The notes beneath the pieces are model-generated. The model did no database searches, was not told where the DNA came from, and was given only the letters and a program-made list of their open reading frames with translations. From contig DBPU01000025.1 in NCBI GenBank assembly GCA_002305615.1, positions 29,317-93,316 of the forward strand: 64,000 nt of DNA, given 5' to 3'. Shown here piece after piece: positions 63,943 to 64,000 of this stretch (positions within the stretch are counted from its first letter, which is position 1; every line of letters starts with the position of its first letter). Position numbers and translations under genes: made by a program. Origin of the DNA: Verrucomicrobia bacterium UBA1412 (GTDB lineage Bacteria > Verrucomicrobiota > Verrucomicrobiia > Limisphaerales > UBA1412).

Positions 63943-64000
63943 CAAAGAGGCCATTAAATAGGCGATGTTGTTTTCTAATAATCCTGACTTAATTTGCGCA

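Larger units (their letters stand above)
63538..64000. other. intergenic region at the right edge
   Basis: No gene is supported. A possible forward promoter is TTGACT at 63605-63610 with TAGAAC at 63627-63632 (16-base spacing), though no reading frame of credible length follows. A 26-codon frame from 63633 has no homology I can name. The last part carries a decamer repeat (63913-63942). A gene start may lie just beyond the window. Confidence 0.3.

Noticed and set aside
1..64000. CRISPR arrays, prophage, insertion sequences, toxin-antitoxin pairs, or biosynthetic clusters.
   Set aside because: I looked for repeat-spacer arrays, transposase motifs, integrases and NRPS/PKS signatures and found none.

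Overview
The window looks like chromosomal DNA from a member of the PVC superphylum, most likely a Verrucomicrobiota-type Gram-negative bacterium. The strongest marker is a 51-residue basic protein at 27065-27220 that matches my recollection of the small PVC signature protein. Supporting features are the Kdo transferase, BamA and Skp genes (an outer membrane), an H-X9-DG type pseudopilin, a DUF1080 protein, several Tat or Sec exported enzymes, and moderate GC by eye. Genus or family cannot be set from the sequence alone. No phage, insertion sequence, CRISPR array or obvious genomic island is visible; this is mostly dense core genome with a few lineage-specific secreted proteins.

Layout. 1-0.9 kb: a cut-off secreted protein behind riboflavin synthase, with a structured leader. 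1.2-3.7 kb: a large LVIVD beta-propeller protein and a lipoprotein. 3.7-8.5 kb: a MacA/MacB-type export system with one adaptor, one ATPase and two permeases. 8.9-14.7 kb: a ferredoxin, a Tat-exported phosphoesterase, a very large GH38-like glycosidase and a glycosyltransferase. 14.8-23.7 kb: a same-strand run of lon, a LolA-like protein, queA, a pseudopilin, a cation/proton antiporter, a cysteine desulfurase and a PilZ-like protein, closed by a double hairpin. 23.8-27.2 kb: reverse-strand housekeeping genes (folD, an SH3 protein, a 23S/16S-type pseudouridine synthase, the PVC small protein). 27.4-31.4 kb: a TIM-barrel isomerase, a pilus-assembly-like protein, a DUF1080 protein and hisI.

31.4-46.8 kb is almost entirely reverse strand: a B12-binding radical SAM protein, a RluA-like synthase, a PpiD/SurA-like protein, then a long group metG, a secreted unknown, waaA, a divergent uvrA, lepB, an NTF2-like protein and an NCS2 permease. 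46.9-55.2 kb holds a PTS IIA protein, a CoA-disulfide-reductase/rhodanese fusion, speA, a membrane protein, an alcohol dehydrogenase/Gfo-Idh-MocA fusion and a methyltransferase. 55.3-63.5 kb holds tRNA-Lys, rpsO, pnp, and the reverse group dnaB-bamA-skp, ending with tRNA-Ala(CGC). The last 460 bases have no supported gene but carry a three-copy decamer repeat.

How the genes fit together: envelope building and export dominate (BamA, Skp, LepB, PpiD-like, WaaA, MacAB, LolA-like), alongside translation and RNA maturation (metG, queA, two pseudouridine synthases, rpsO, pnp, two tRNAs). I did not find a clear new multi-gene system. The most worthwhile leads are the switch-like leader between ribE and the LVIVD gene, the structured gap at 35.7-36.0 kb, the divergent UvrA, and the shared Gly/Arg-rich segments across the exporter.
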